Below, in pieces: positions 25,458 through 35,977 of a stretch of DNA of 64,000 bases. Positions within the stretch are counted from its first letter, which is position 1. Each line of letters opens with the position of its first letter. Source of the DNA: Siphonobacter curvatus (GTDB lineage Bacteria > Bacteroidota > Bacteroidia > Cytophagales > Spirosomataceae); the NCBI RefSeq assembly GCF_002943425.1, contig NZ_PTRA01000001.1, forward strand, positions 1,984,001 through 2,048,000, read 5' to 3'. The translations under genes and the position numbers were made by a program. Under the pieces are notes generated by a model. The model saw nothing but the letters and a program-made list of their open reading frames with translations. It ran no database searches and was not told the DNA's origin.

Positions 25458-28400
25458 ATGAAAAAAACACTACCCATCTGCTTATGGGCGGGTTTGACGA
25501 TGCTACCGGGGATTGGCATCTCGCAGACCTTCGCCCGTGCTGAAACCCTGCGGCAGGAAACCAAAGCTCCGACGTATCTCTCGCTCCGCAAGGTTTTGCA
25601 AGAAATCAAGACCCAGTATAAAGTGGATATTCTGTTCGAGAACCGGGTGGTCTATCCGGTATCGATCCCGGTCGAGCGGCTAAGAAGCCATCGAACGGCG
25701 GAACAGGCCCTCCGGGCGATCCTGTATCCGGTGGGGCTGACGTACCAGAAAGTCAAGGAACATGCCTACGTCATTACGCCGGAAGAAAGGTCCACGCCAG
25801 CCACCACACCTCCCAAGACTTCCTTTGTGATGCCTTCGGTGAATGCCACCACGCCTTTGCTGTCGCTGCTGCACGCGACGCCTTCGGCCGATATTCCCGT
25901 TCGCGGCACTGTACGCGATGAAGCAACGGGCGAAGGGTTACCGGGCGTTAACGTCATCGTCAAGGGAACGTCGAAAGGAGCCACGACGGATGCGACAGGG
26001 ACGTTTCGGTTGGATATTCCCGATGATAATGCTATTCTGGTGTTCTCTTCCATTGGCTACCAAACCCAGGAGCTGGCCGTTGGTACGCAGACGGTACTGA
26101 ACATTTCGATGAAGGCCACCGATCAGGCCCTGAATGAAGTGGTAGTCGTGGGCTACGGCGAGCAAAAGAAAGAATCCATCACCGGAGCGATTTCGACCAT
26201 TTCTAGTAAAGACATCGAAAAAGTACACGGCGGATCGACCGTAAGTAGTGGTCTGGCGGGCAAAATTCCCGGCGTCTCCTTTCGGATGACCGATGGACGG
26301 CCCGGTTCGAGTGCCAACATCCAGATCCGGAATATGGGCAATCCGCTGTACGTCATCGACGGCATTCAGAAAGACGCGGGACAGTTTAACAACATTTCCC
26401 CCAACGACATTGAAAGCATTACCGTACTCAAAGACGCTTCGGCGGCCATTTACGGGGTACGGGCGGCCAATGGGGTTATTGTTGTAACGACGAAACGCGG
26501 GAAGATGGGGAACCCTAATACCATCAATGTGGATGCCTACACGGGGGTACAGAACTGGACGCGTTTTCCCCGTACCACCAACGCCTACGAATGGATGTTG
26601 GGGAAGGCCGACGGCGAAATGAACCAGTACGGCCGCACGGACATTACGCCGGAAGAACTGGCCAAATGGCAGCAGGGGACCGAGACGGGCTACAAAAGCT
26701 TTGACTGGCACAACTACATCATCAAGAAGAACGCTCCGCAGTACAACATCAATATCAACGCAACGGGTGGTTCCGATAAAATCAATTACTACATCTCGGC
26801 GACGCACCTGTTTCAGAACTCCGTATTGGGTCGGGAGTTTACGTTCAAACGAACCAATATTTAGAGTAATATCGACGCTCAGATTACGAATTCCCTGAAA
26901 GTCGGCGTACAAATCAACGGCCGGATTGAAACGCGGGATAACCCCGGTGTACCCGGTAGCGATGATTACTGGGGACCGCGGTTTGCGTTGTTTCGCAATC
27001 GTCCCACCGAACGTCCTTTTGCCAACGACAATCCTGCCTATCTCAACGACATCGGTCACAACGATACGAACTGGGGCTTGCTGAATAAGGATAAGTCCGG
27101 TTACTGGCGGGAAGACTGGCGGGTGCTGCAAACCAACTTCACGGGCGAATACCGCTCGCCCATCAAAGGACTGACGGCCAAGGGTACCTACTCGTACTAC
27201 ATCGCGGATCGCTTAATGAACGGTCACGAATACACGTACGATGCCTATACGTACTACAAAGACACCGATACCTACGTTCGTACGGGCGGCAGTACCAACC
27301 CCTGGCGGGAGCGGGGTACGCGAAAAGTGCTCGAAAACGTAGTGCAGGGACAGGTCAATTACCAGAACAGTTTTGGCAAACACAACCTGGCTGCCACATT
27401 TGTGGCCGAGCGAATTTCCCGCCGCGAAATTGACGTATGGGTGCACTCGGTACCGCAAACCAACGAATTGCCCTTGCTGCAATTCGCCGATATGGACACC
27501 TACAACGACAGCGACATCCAGACGGCCCGGGCTGGTTATATCGGACGTCTGAACTACAACTACCAGAACAAATTATTTCTGGAACTGGCCGGGCGGCGGG
27601 ATGCTTCCTACAAGTTTGCTCCCTCGAAACGCTGGGGTTTCTTTCCCTCGATTTCCGGTGGATGGCGGATTACCGAAGAACCTTTCTTCAAGAATTGGGT
27701 AGGAGGTGACCGCGTACTGACCAACCTAAAACTTCGCGGATCGTACGGGGCACTGGGAGATGATGACGTAGGCATCGGTGATTTCGATTACGTATCCGGT
27801 TACAACTACGGTTCCTCAACGGTCATTATGGATGGAAAAGTGATTAAAGGTTCGCGGGACCGGGGAGTACCCATCACGAACATTTCCTGGTTTACTTCGA
27901 AAATTCTGGACTTCGGTCTGGACTACACCATCCTGAACGGCAAATTCAGTGGTTCGCTCGACTATTTTAACCGGAAGCGTTCCGGCCTACGGGGCCGGAA
28001 GTACGATGTGCTGGTTCCTTCTGAACTCGGCTACGGCCTGCCCGACGAAAACGTCAACAGCGATGCTCAGCTGGGAGGGGAAGGTTCGCTGTTTTACACT
28101 AGCAAAATCGATCAACTGAACTTTACGATTGGTGGAAACCTGTCGTATTCCCGCCGGAAATTCCTGAGTTCGTACAAACCCCGCTGGAACAATTCCTGGG
28201 ATTATTACCGCAATTCAGGTGAAAACCGCTGGAATGACCTGTACTGGGGGTATCACGTCATCGGTCAGTTTGAATCACTCAATCAGATTGCCGAATACGG
28301 CGTGAACATCGACGGTCAGGGCAACAAAACCCTACTGCCCGGTGACCTGATTTACGAGGATACTAACGGCGATGGGATGATCAACGACTATGACCAGCGT

Positions 28401-28934
28401 CCAATTGGGAATGGAGCCGGTAGCAACCCCACGATCAATTTCGGTATCAACCTGCAACTGGCCTGGAAAGGCTTTGACTTTACGGCTGACTTCTCGGGTG
28501 GTTCGGGATACTCCGTGATCCGAAACTGGGAGATGCGTTGGCCCTTCCAGAATACGGGGGCGTTGTTGAAAGACTTCTACGAAGATCGCTGGCACCGCGA
28601 AAATCCGTATGACCTCAACAGTGCCTGGATTCCCGGAAAATTCCCGGCCTTACGCTTCAACGATGGCGGCCACAGTAACAACCGTTCGTCGGATTTCTGG
28701 CTCACTAACGTCACCTACCTCCGAATGCGTACGATGGAGTTCGGCTATTCCATCCCGCAGCGAATGCTCGAAAAAATCAAGGTAAAACGAGCTCGGGTGT
28801 ACTTCAATACCTACAACCTCTTCTCCCTTGATAATCTGCGGAAGGCGGGTATTGATCCGGAGATCTCGGAAGAAAACGGCCTGGCTTATCCCCAAAATAA
28901 ATTCGTCAACGTAGGGGTGAACCTCTCGCTCTAA
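25458..28934 (+). pseudogene. SusC/RagA TonB-dependent receptor interrupted by in-frame amber codon
   Basis: One frame of 1158 codons, apart from TAG at 26862-26864 (codon 469, ...RTNI-stop-SNIDAQ...), encodes a SusC-type outer-membrane receptor. Order: signal peptide, STN domain (YLSLRKVLQEIKTQYKVDILF), CarboxypepD_reg-like domain (GTVRDEATGEGLPGVNVIVK), plug with VVVGYGEQKKESITGAIS, then the 22-strand barrel. A single C-to-T change of CAG to TAG at this position would explain it. Homologues usually read the RTN-x-SNID region through. As it stands, the first part (25458-26864) yields a truncated receptor and the second (26988 on has an internal ATG) only a barrel piece. Either it is a recent null mutation, a sequencing error or suppressed. 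SusD follows by 10 bases. Confidence 0.85.
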
Positions 28935-28944
28935 TACCCTGACT

Positions 28945-30822
28945 ATGAAAAAAATGCATTATCTCAGTTGCCTGGTTCTCATGCTGGTGAGTTGGTCCTG
29001 CAACGATGAGAAGTTTCTCGATAAAGACCCGACCAATATTCTCACCAACGATAAAGTCTGGCAGAGTCCGAATCTCGTTCTCACGGTGCTGGTGGATTTA
29101 TACGATCGTTATCCCGACATGCAGAGTACGGAAAGGTGGGTGGAGTACGCCAACTTCGACGAGGCCTTTGCTTCGAGTTCTGGAGAGTACTACCGTCACA
29201 AAAATCAGGAGTACAGCTACGACTGGTGGAACTATTGGGATTACGGCTACCTGCGGGAAATGAACCTGTTCATTCAGAAATGCGAACAGGCGACCCAACT
29301 CAGTGCCGGCGACAAAACACGTTTCCTAGCCGAAGCCCGGTACCTACGAGCCTCGTTTTACTTCGAGGAAGTGAAACGCATGGGCGGCGTACCCCTGATT
29401 CTGGAACCCCTGGCGTACGACTTCAGCGGCGATCCCACCTACCTGCAACACGCCCGGGCGAAGGAATCCGAGATTTACGACTTCGTAATTGCGGAGATGG
29501 AGGCGATTAAAAATGATTTGCCGGCGGATGCTAACGTAAAATCACGGGCTTCGAAAGGACTGGCTCTGGCCACCGAAGCCCGGGCGGCTCTCTACGCTGG
29601 TTCGATTGCCAAATACGGGGTCAACACCCCTCAGGTCTCTCTGCCCGGTGGGGAAGTGGGCATCGCTGCCGATAAAGCGGCGGGCTATTACCAAAAAGCA
29701 CTGAAAGCGGCCGAGGAACTCATCGCTTTGGGGCAATACTCGCTGTATCTGAAAAAGCCGACGGATTTGCAGGACAACTTTGCCAGTTTGTTTACGGATA
29801 AATCCAACAACGCCGAAGTTCTTTTCGTGAAGGATTTTAAACTTAAAAGTGGCAAAACCGTCGATTGGACGATTAATAACCAGCCGCGTTCGGTGGCCGA
29901 GGAACAGCAGGGCGGTCGCCTGAATCCTTCGCTGAATCTGGTACAGTCCTTCGAAAAACTGGACAACACCTTTGCTCCCTATGCCTACACGGAGGCGAAT
30001 GGCGGCTATCGGTACTTCTCTAATCCGCTGGAATTATTTGCCGGTCGTGATGCTCGTTTAGGTGGAACCGTGATTTTGCCGGGAAGCCAGTTTAAAAGCA
30101 AAACCGTAGACATTTGGGCCGGGTACATTCTGGCCAACAATTCCATCATTACGGGCGATAACTTCGGCTCCCGCAAGGTACTGCCCGGCAAAACGACGGA
30201 AGAACAGGTGGTTGGGTTTGACGGTCCGATTGACGGGCTGGAGTACAGTGCTCAGACGGGCTTTTACGTGCGTAAGTACCAGGATCCGACCGTAGGATCC
30301 GGGCAACTCGGCACCCGGAGTGAAGTTTGGTGGATTCGCTACCGTTACGCCGAAGTACTGCTCAACGCCGCCGAAGCTGCCTTCGAACTGGGGCAGTCGG
30401 CCAAGGCTGCCGAGTACCTGAATCAGGTTCGGAAACGGGCCGGTTTTACCAAAGATCTGGTCGCGGCTGACCTGAGTTTCGACCGCATTGTGCACGAACG
30501 TAAAGTAGAACTGGCGTTTGAAAATCACATTTTCTGGGATCTGAAACGCTGGCGGCTGGCTCACGTGGTCTGGAATGGCAACGCGACCGATCTCACGACC
30601 CAGCCTGGCGTAGCTACCGAAACCAGCACCCGCATTTTCGGACTGTGGCCGTATAAAATCTACGCTCCGGGTACCGAGCAGAATGGCAAGTGGGTGTTCA
30701 AGAAGATCATTCCTTCGAATGTGACCAACCCGCACCGCTTCCGGCTGGGTAATTACTACTCGTTCATCAACGAAGACATCCGGAACAACAACCCAAAAAT
30801 TGTGAAAAACCCGAACCAGTAA
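28945..30822 (+). CDS. SusD/RagB outer-membrane lipoprotein
   Basis: The 625-residue protein has a lipobox (LVSWSC, Cys at 19 in MKKMHYLSCLVLMLVSWSC) followed by the SusD motif NDEKFLDKDPTN. Helical TPR-like repeats surround the glycan-binding face (YLRASFYFEEVKRMGGVPLI is the family's highly conserved stretch), and the C-terminal RagB domain has WWIRYRYAEVLLNAAEAAFELG and IVHERKVELAFENHIFWDLKRWR. SusD is the cell-surface lid that binds glycan or peptide for SusC. It starts 10 bases after the susC stop and is probably translationally coupled to it. Confidence 0.95.
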   Translation: MKKMHYLSCLVLMLVSWSCNDEKFLDKDPTNILTNDKVWQSPNLVLTVLVDLYDRYPDMQSTERWVEYANFDEAFASSSGEYYRHKNQEYSYDWWNYWDYGYLREMNLFIQKCEQATQLSAGDKTRFLAEARYLRASFYFEEVKRMGGVPLILEPLAYDFSGDPTYLQHARAKESEIYDFVIAEMEAIKNDLPADANVKSRASKGLALATEARAALYAGSIAKYGVNTPQVSLPGGEVGIAADKAAGYYQKALKAAEELIALGQYSLYLKKPTDLQDNFASLFTDKSNNAEVLFVKDFKLKSGKTVDWTINNQPRSVAEEQQGGRLNPSLNLVQSFEKLDNTFAPYAYTEANGGYRYFSNPLELFAGRDARLGGTVILPGSQFKSKTVDIWAGYILANNSIITGDNFGSRKVLPGKTTEEQVVGFDGPIDGLEYSAQTGFYVRKYQDPTVGSGQLGTRSEVWWIRYRYAEVLLNAAEAAFELGQSAKAAEYLNQVRKRAGFTKDLVAADLSFDRIVHERKVELAFENHIFWDLKRWRLAHVVWNGNATDLTTQPGVATETSTRIFGLWPYKIYAPGTEQNGKWVFKKIIPSNVTNPHRFRLGNYYSFINEDIRNNNPKIVKNPNQ

Positions 30823-30835
30823 ACGCACCGGACTG

Positions 30836-31528
30836 ATGAAAAAATATCTTCTCTTTTTACTGCTGGGAGCTTCGCTAACGGCCTGTACCTTTGATAATTA
30901 CGATCCGCCGTCTTCCGTATTAAAGGGCCGGATCGTGTATAAGGGTGAACCCATTGGCGTTGAATACAACAACGTAACCTTCGAACTCTGGGAGCCCGGC
31001 TGGGGCAAAAAAGGATCGATTAACGTGACGGTCGATCAAAATGGCTCGTATGCCTCTACCTTATTCGATGGCAATTATAAGCTGGTGATTCCTTCGTATC
31101 AGGGACCGTTCAAGTCCATTCGCAACGCCGAAACCCAATCGGATACCATTCCGGTGCAGGTACGCGGCAGTCAGACCCTGGACCTGGAGGTATTGCCGTA
31201 CTACATGATCCGTAATGCCACCTTCACGGGCGGAGAGTCGAAGGTTTCGACGCAGTTTTCGATTGAAAAAATTATTACCGATGCCTCGGCCAAAGCCATC
31301 GAAGAAGTGGCTCTGTACATCAGCAAAACGGACTTTGTAGACGTTCGGACCAACATTGCCGCTCAGGTAATCAAAGGAGCCGATCTGAAAACCATGAGTG
31401 GCATTCAGCTGCAGGTGACGGTACCGAAACTGACACCGACGCAAAATTTTGTATTTGCCCGTGTCAAACTGAAAGTCAGTGGGATAGAAGACCCGATTTT
31501 TTCGCCCATTCAAAAAGTGACCTATTGA
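30836..31528 (+). CDS. DUF3823 domain lipoprotein
   Basis: The 230-residue lipoprotein has signal and lipobox LGASLTAC and a DUF3823-type layout. An N-terminal Ig-like or carboxypeptidase-regulatory module follows (LKGRIVYKGEPIGVEYNNVTFELWEPGW...YASTLFDGNYKLVIP), then a second beta domain (RNATFTGGESKVSTQFSIEKI...EVALYISKTDFVD). DUF3823 proteins are commonly found downstream of SusD in glycan-utilisation operons, probably as surface glycan-binding lipoproteins. It starts 14 bases after susD and is part of the same operon. The hairpin at 31535-31571 ends it. Confidence 0.85.
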   Translation: MKKYLLFLLLGASLTACTFDNYDPPSSVLKGRIVYKGEPIGVEYNNVTFELWEPGWGKKGSINVTVDQNGSYASTLFDGNYKLVIPSYQGPFKSIRNAETQSDTIPVQVRGSQTLDLEVLPYYMIRNATFTGGESKVSTQFSIEKIITDASAKAIEEVALYISKTDFVDVRTNIAAQVIKGADLKTMSGIQLQVTVPKLTPTQNFVFARVKLKVSGIEDPIFSPIQKVTY

Positions 31529-31534
31529 TCAATG

Positions 31535-31571
31535 CTTCCCGGAAGCGACAACCCTTTCGGGAAGTTTTTTT
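31535..31571 (+). terminator. Terminator after the SusCD-DUF3823 operon
   Basis: Stem CTTCCCG / CGGGAAG with a long loop is followed by TTTTTTT. Confidence 0.75.
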
Positions 31572-31813
31572 AGTAACGGTTGGTTTTGCTTCCCATTTGT
31601 AAAACTTTTCTACTGCCTTTTTATTCCAGATGACCTGCGTCAATCCGCTTCAGATTCATACATTTCCCGTACCGCAACCCGGCAAAAAGCCGATCTATTT
31701 TGACGATCAAAAGTCGACGAAGTTTTTAGGAGATGAGTTGAAACGAACAAGATGGTACTTTTACTGGTAATAGTTCTAGTTTTCAATCCTCTCAAACACT
31801 ATTGTCTGGTTTC

Positions 31814-32806
31814 ATGCGGAAGCTGTCCAAATCTCTCAAACAAAAAAGTCTCCTGGTACTGGCCCTGGCGGGTGCGGCTTTCGGAGCTGATGCTCAGAAA
31901 ACCTCGGGTAACCCCATTTTTCCGGGCTGGTATGCTGATCCGGAAGGCGTAATTTTCGGGAAGACGTACTGGGTATATCCCACGTACTCGGCTCCTTACA
32001 ATAAGCAGGTACACATGGATGCTTTTTCTTCGCCGGATCTGGTGACCTGGAAAAAACATCCCAATATTATCGATACCAGTGCGGTAAAATGGGCCAAACG
32101 GGCGTTATGGGCACCGGCCATCATCGAGAAAAAAGGCAAGTACTACCTGTTTTTCGGAGCCAATGATATTCAGAATGATCAGGAGAAAGGGGGCATTGGC
32201 GTCGCCGTGGCCAACAAGCCTTCCGGACCGTTCAAGGATCTGCTGGGCAAACCTCTGGTCGATAAATTCCACAACGGTGCTCAGCCCATCGATCAGTTTG
32301 TGTTTAAGGATAAAGACGGGAAATATTACCTCATTTACGGTGGCTGGCGACACTGTAACATTGCTCAGTTAAAAGAAGATTTCAGCGGATTCATTCCGGC
32401 CGAGGATGGCTCAACCTTCAAGGAAATCACGCCGGAAAACTACGTCGAAGGGCCAATCATGTTCATTCGGAATGGCAAGTACTACTTCATGTGGTCCGAA
32501 GGCGGCTGGACTGGCCCGAACTATTCCGTTGCGTACGCCATCGCCGATTCTCCCTTTGGTCCCTTCAAACGAGCTGGTAAAATTTTGCAGCAGGATGCAA
32601 AAGTAGCCACCGGAGCAGGGCACCACTCGGTCATCCAGCGGCCCGGTACGGATGAATGGTACATCATCTACCACCGTCGTCCACTGGGAGAAACCGACGC
32701 CAATCACCGGGTAACCTGTATCGAACGCATGTATTTCGATGAAAAAGGTGAAATCAAACCCGTAAAAATCACGTTCGAAGGCGTTCCAGCTCAGAAGGTA
32801 AAATAA
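31814..32806 (+). CDS. GH43 family glycoside hydrolase (arabinofuranosidase/xylosidase type)
   Basis: The 330-residue exported enzyme (signal peptide MRKLSKSLKQKSLLVLALAGAAFGADAQ; ATG at 31814 rather than the TTG at 31802) has a five-bladed propeller. Catalytic residues of family 43 are the base in WYADPE (Asp42), the pKa modulator in PIDQFVF (Asp160) and the acid in YVEGPIMF (Glu212). Strand RALWAPAIIEKKGKYYLFFGAN is also typical. Family members remove arabinose or xylose from hemicellulose. The region fits arabinoxylan or arabinan use; the specific substrate is not known. It is separated from the SusCD operon by a terminator. Confidence 0.9.
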   Translation: MRKLSKSLKQKSLLVLALAGAAFGADAQKTSGNPIFPGWYADPEGVIFGKTYWVYPTYSAPYNKQVHMDAFSSPDLVTWKKHPNIIDTSAVKWAKRALWAPAIIEKKGKYYLFFGANDIQNDQEKGGIGVAVANKPSGPFKDLLGKPLVDKFHNGAQPIDQFVFKDKDGKYYLIYGGWRHCNIAQLKEDFSGFIPAEDGSTFKEITPENYVEGPIMFIRNGKYYFMWSEGGWTGPNYSVAYAIADSPFGPFKRAGKILQQDAKVATGAGHHSVIQRPGTDEWYIIYHRRPLGETDANHRVTCIERMYFDEKGEIKPVKITFEGVPAQKVK

Positions 32807-33042
32807 CCTTATAAATCAGGGTTTTAACTCATTAAAAGTTACTGTCTGTTTAACCTGAGACCCCAGCCCGGGGTCATGCCCCGGGCTATCTATCTAAAGT
32901 ATTCTTTGGGTTTGGTAAGTGATAATTTAACTATGGCTTGTTGCTTTTAGGGAGCTTCTTTATTCACCTAGACCAAGTTTGGTCCCGTAAGTATGGCTGT
33001 TCAGTAGCGATCAGCAATCCATGTCGGGCCATTTCACGCCTA

Positions 33043-33057
33043 ACCATTCCATGGGGG
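33043..33057 (-). repeat. Inverted copy of the 14-bp unit
   Basis: ACCATTCCATGGGGG is the reverse complement, with one difference, of the unit repeated at 33109-33150, and each unit contains the palindrome CCATGG. The copies could form a hairpin. Confidence 0.7.
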
Positions 33058-33108
33058 CGACAGCCTGCTCAGGGCCACCGCATTTCGGCTATCGTAGCTC
33101 GTTCGGCG

Positions 33109-33150
33109 GCCCCATGGAATGGCCCCCATGGAATGGCCCCCATGGAATGG
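33109..33150 (+). repeat. Three tandem copies of CCCCCATGGAATGG
   Basis: Copies at 33109-33122 (first base G instead of C), 33123-33136 and 33137-33150 are head to tail with an exact 14-base period. They are the densest part of the non-coding gap. Confidence 0.9.
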
Positions 33151-33242
33151 CTGATACGCGGGAGAGGTTTTCATCTTCGAGCAGTAGTAATGTTGTTAGT
33201 TTCTAGCGAGTCGGTACTGTTGACGACATAAACCCAGGCCCC

Positions 33243-33325
33243 GTCCTATCGCGAAAAGCCGCCTTTTTCATCCGCAAAGCGGTAGCCTGGAGCGGGATGA
33301 AAAGAGCGGTGTTTGCGATACGGAC
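33243..33325. other. Long imperfect stem-loop
   Basis: The arms 33243-33275 and 33292-33325 pair over about 33 positions with a few mismatches and bulges (arm 1 GTCCTATCGCGAAAAGCCGC... against the reverse complement of arm 2 GTCCGTATCGCAAACACCGC...). The loop is 16 nt. It could be a structured RNA or an inverted-repeat element remnant. Confidence 0.55.
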
Positions 33326-33536
33326 TAAGAGATCAGCCGTCTTTAAATGACGAAGTACTGATTCATTGAGACTAATCGGTTGTTAATAAATTCTTACGTA
33401 CTAAATGACCAGCCATGCCTCTGGAACGTAAAACAGACTTGTTAAACTCATCTTCAATTCCTCACAACACCTAAAAACTACAGCTTTCAACCGATCCCTT
33501 TTACGTAAACTGCTTTATTATTTTTCCCTATTTACT

Positions 33537-35957
33537 ATGAAAAAACACCTTTTACTGCTGGCCGCCCTGGCCGCGGGTGGCTGGGCTCAGGCCCAGGTAG
33601 GACGGGCTCCAGCGTACCCACTACTTACGCACGACCCGTATTTTAGTGTCTGGTCAACGACCGACGAACTGACGGCTTCACCCACGAAACACTGGACCGG
33701 TGCCGATCAACCCTTGTTGGGCGTTTTGACCGTAGATGGCGTCAATTATCGATTCCTGGGCCAAGAGGCGAAAGGCTACGAAACCATCCTGCCTACGGCG
33801 GATGAAATGGCGTACTCTGTTCAGTACACCGAAAAAGAACCCAAAAGCGGCTGGAATACGCTGAACTTTTCAGATAGCGACTGGAAGACGGGCAAAGCCC
33901 CCTTCAGCGATGACAAGAATCAGGCCGCTACGCTCTGGAAAAGCGAAGACCTCTGGACCCGCCGGAGCTTCACGCTCAAGCAGGCCCCTACGAGTCAGGT
34001 ATACCTGAAAATTCAGCACGACGACAACATCGAAGTCTATCTGAACGGAGAAAAAGTATACACGCACAAGGGCTGGATTACCAAGGTCAACTACATTCCC
34101 ATTCAGTCAAAACTGAAAGCGGGAAAGAACGTACTGGCCATTCACGTGGCTAACACGGCGGGTGGTGCCTGGCTGGACGCGGGCTTGTCGAGTGAAATGC
34201 GTTCGAATGAAAAAACGACGATGCAGGCGGCTACGCAGAAGAGCATGGATTTTACCGCTACGCAAACTAAGTATTCGTTTACGTGTGGTAAAGTAGATCT
34301 GGACGTATCCTTTGCTTCGCCGCTGTTAATGAACGACTTAACGCTGTACGCTCGTCCGGTTTCTTACGTGACGTACCGTGTAAAAGCCAACGATGGAGCC
34401 GCTCACCAGGTAAACTTCTACTTTGGCGTATCAAGCAGTCTGGCGACCAACGTACCCACGCAGCCCGTAACGGCGACAACGGCCTCAACCAACGATTACG
34501 TGGCCTTGAAAACCGGAACGAAAGAGCAGGCCATCCTGAAAAAGAGTGGCGATGACCTCCGCATTGACTGGGGCTATCTCTACGTGGCAGCTCCCAAGCA
34601 GAACCAGGCCGTTCAGACCGTAAGTACGCTGCCCGCCCTGAAAGCCCAGCGTTCGATGATCACGGAAGGTAAATCCCTATTTCTGAATACGATCGTCAAT
34701 CTGGGATCGGTGAATGCTACACCTAAAGAGCAGTTTTTGACGGTGGCTTACGACGACATTGAGTCGATTCAATACTTCGGTACGAATCTGAAGCCCTGGT
34801 GGAAAGAAAACGGATCGACCATTGAGCGGGAAATTACTACGGCTATCAAGGATTATAAATCGGTGATGGAAAAGTGTAATGACTTCGATCGCCAGGTCTA
34901 TGCCGATGCCAAAAAGGCGGGTGGAGAAGAATATGCCAAGCTGTGTGTACTGGGCTATCGTCAGGCGGCGGCGGCTCATAAGCTGGTGAAGAGTCCGCAG
35001 GGTGACATTCTGTATCTGTCGAAGGAAAACTTCAGTAATGGCTGTATCAATACCGTAGATGTTACGTATCCTTCGGCCCCGCTGTACCTGTTGTACAACC
35101 CCGACCTGATGAAAGGCATGCTCAATGGTATTTTCTATTACAGTGAAAGTGGTAAATGGACGAAGCCCTTTGCGGCCCACGATCTGGGTACGTACCCGCT
35201 GGCGAATGCACAGGTGTACGGCGAAGACATGCCCGTGGAAGAATCCGGCAACATGATCATTCTGGCGGCGGCGATTGTGAAAGCTGAAGGCAAACCCGAT
35301 TACGCCCGCAAGCACTGGAAAACGCTGACGACCTGGGCTGATTACCTGCTGAAAGATGGCTTCGATCCAGCCAATCAACTCTGTACGGACGACTTCGCTG
35401 GTCACCTGGCCCGCAATGCCAACCTTTCGGTAAAGGCGATTGTCGGCTTAGGTTGCTACGCGATGATGGCCGAGCAACTGGGCGAAAAGGCCACCGCTGA
35501 AAAGTACCGCAAGAGTACCGAAGAGATGGTACAGAAGTGGATGCAGATTGCCGACGACGGCGATCACTACGCACTGACCTTCGATAAGAAAGGAACCTGG
35601 AGCCAGAAGTACAACCTGGTATGGGATAAGGTTCTGGGACTGAAACTGTTCCCGCAGTCGGTGTACGAAAAGGAAATCAAGTATTACCTGACGAAGCAGA
35701 ATAGCTATGGCTTACCCCTCGACAGTCGCAAGACGTATACGAAATCCGACTGGATTGTATGGACGGCAACGCTAACGGACAATCAGGCTGATTTTGACGC
35801 TCTCGTCAAACCTCTTTTAAAGTACGCTCATGAAACCTCGTCTCGCGTACCCATCAGCGACTGGCACGAAACTACCGATGGTAAAAAGGTTGGTTTCCAG
35901 GCCCGGAGCGTAGTAGGGGGGTATTTTATGAAATTACTCAATGACAAAATGAAGTAA
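33537..35957 (+). CDS. Glutaminase-family (DUF4964/DUF5127/DUF4965/DUF1793-type) exported protein
   Basis: The 806-residue exported protein (signal peptide MKKHLLLLAALAAGGWAQAQ) shows the order typical of 'glutaminase family' proteins in Bacteroidota. An N-terminal strand block (RAPAYPLLTHDPYFSVWST, DUF4964) is followed by an inserted jelly-roll (WNTLNFSDSDWKTGKAPF, with WTRRSFTL and YLNGEKVY). A DUF5127-like beta region comes next, then a helical (alpha/alpha)6 catalytic barrel, DUF4965/DUF1793 (VLGYRQAAAAHKL, YPSAPLYLLYNP, EDMPVEESGNMIILAAAI, WHETTDGKKVGFQARSVVGGYFMKLL). Such proteins lie in many utilisation loci and often act on glycans rather than glutamine. The role here is not established. 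Confidence 0.8.
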   Translation: MKKHLLLLAALAAGGWAQAQVGRAPAYPLLTHDPYFSVWSTTDELTASPTKHWTGADQPLLGVLTVDGVNYRFLGQEAKGYETILPTADEMAYSVQYTEKEPKSGWNTLNFSDSDWKTGKAPFSDDKNQAATLWKSEDLWTRRSFTLKQAPTSQVYLKIQHDDNIEVYLNGEKVYTHKGWITKVNYIPIQSKLKAGKNVLAIHVANTAGGAWLDAGLSSEMRSNEKTTMQAATQKSMDFTATQTKYSFTCGKVDLDVSFASPLLMNDLTLYARPVSYVTYRVKANDGAAHQVNFYFGVSSSLATNVPTQPVTATTASTNDYVALKTGTKEQAILKKSGDDLRIDWGYLYVAAPKQNQAVQTVSTLPALKAQRSMITEGKSLFLNTIVNLGSVNATPKEQFLTVAYDDIESIQYFGTNLKPWWKENGSTIEREITTAIKDYKSVMEKCNDFDRQVYADAKKAGGEEYAKLCVLGYRQAAAAHKLVKSPQGDILYLSKENFSNGCINTVDVTYPSAPLYLLYNPDLMKGMLNGIFYYSESGKWTKPFAAHDLGTYPLANAQVYGEDMPVEESGNMIILAAAIVKAEGKPDYARKHWKTLTTWADYLLKDGFDPANQLCTDDFAGHLARNANLSVKAIVGLGCYAMMAEQLGEKATAEKYRKSTEEMVQKWMQIADDGDHYALTFDKKGTWSQKYNLVWDKVLGLKLFPQSVYEKEIKYYLTKQNSYGLPLDSRKTYTKSDWIVWTATLTDNQADFDALVKPLLKYAHETSSRVPISDWHETTDGKKVGFQARSVVGGYFMKLLNDKMK

Positions 35958-35977
35958 TTGTAGCGGAACTCGTTTAG

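Larger units (their letters stand above)
32807..33536. other. 730-base non-coding gap with repeats and hairpin
   Basis: No frame here looks like a gene. The gap holds three tandem copies of a 14-base unit (33109-33150) with an inverted copy at 33043-33057, and a long imperfect stem-loop at 33243-33325. Parts between are ordinary low-complexity spacer. Confidence 0.6.

Noticed and set aside
31630-31770. 46-residue frame between DUF3823 and GH43 genes
   Set aside because: It starts with ATG but shows no signal, motif or composition bias beyond chance and overlaps the likely GH43 promoter.
32938-33231. 97-residue frame in the gap before the glutaminase-family gene
   Set aside because: It runs through the tandem repeats, has no homology-like pattern and an uncertain start, so it looks like chance.
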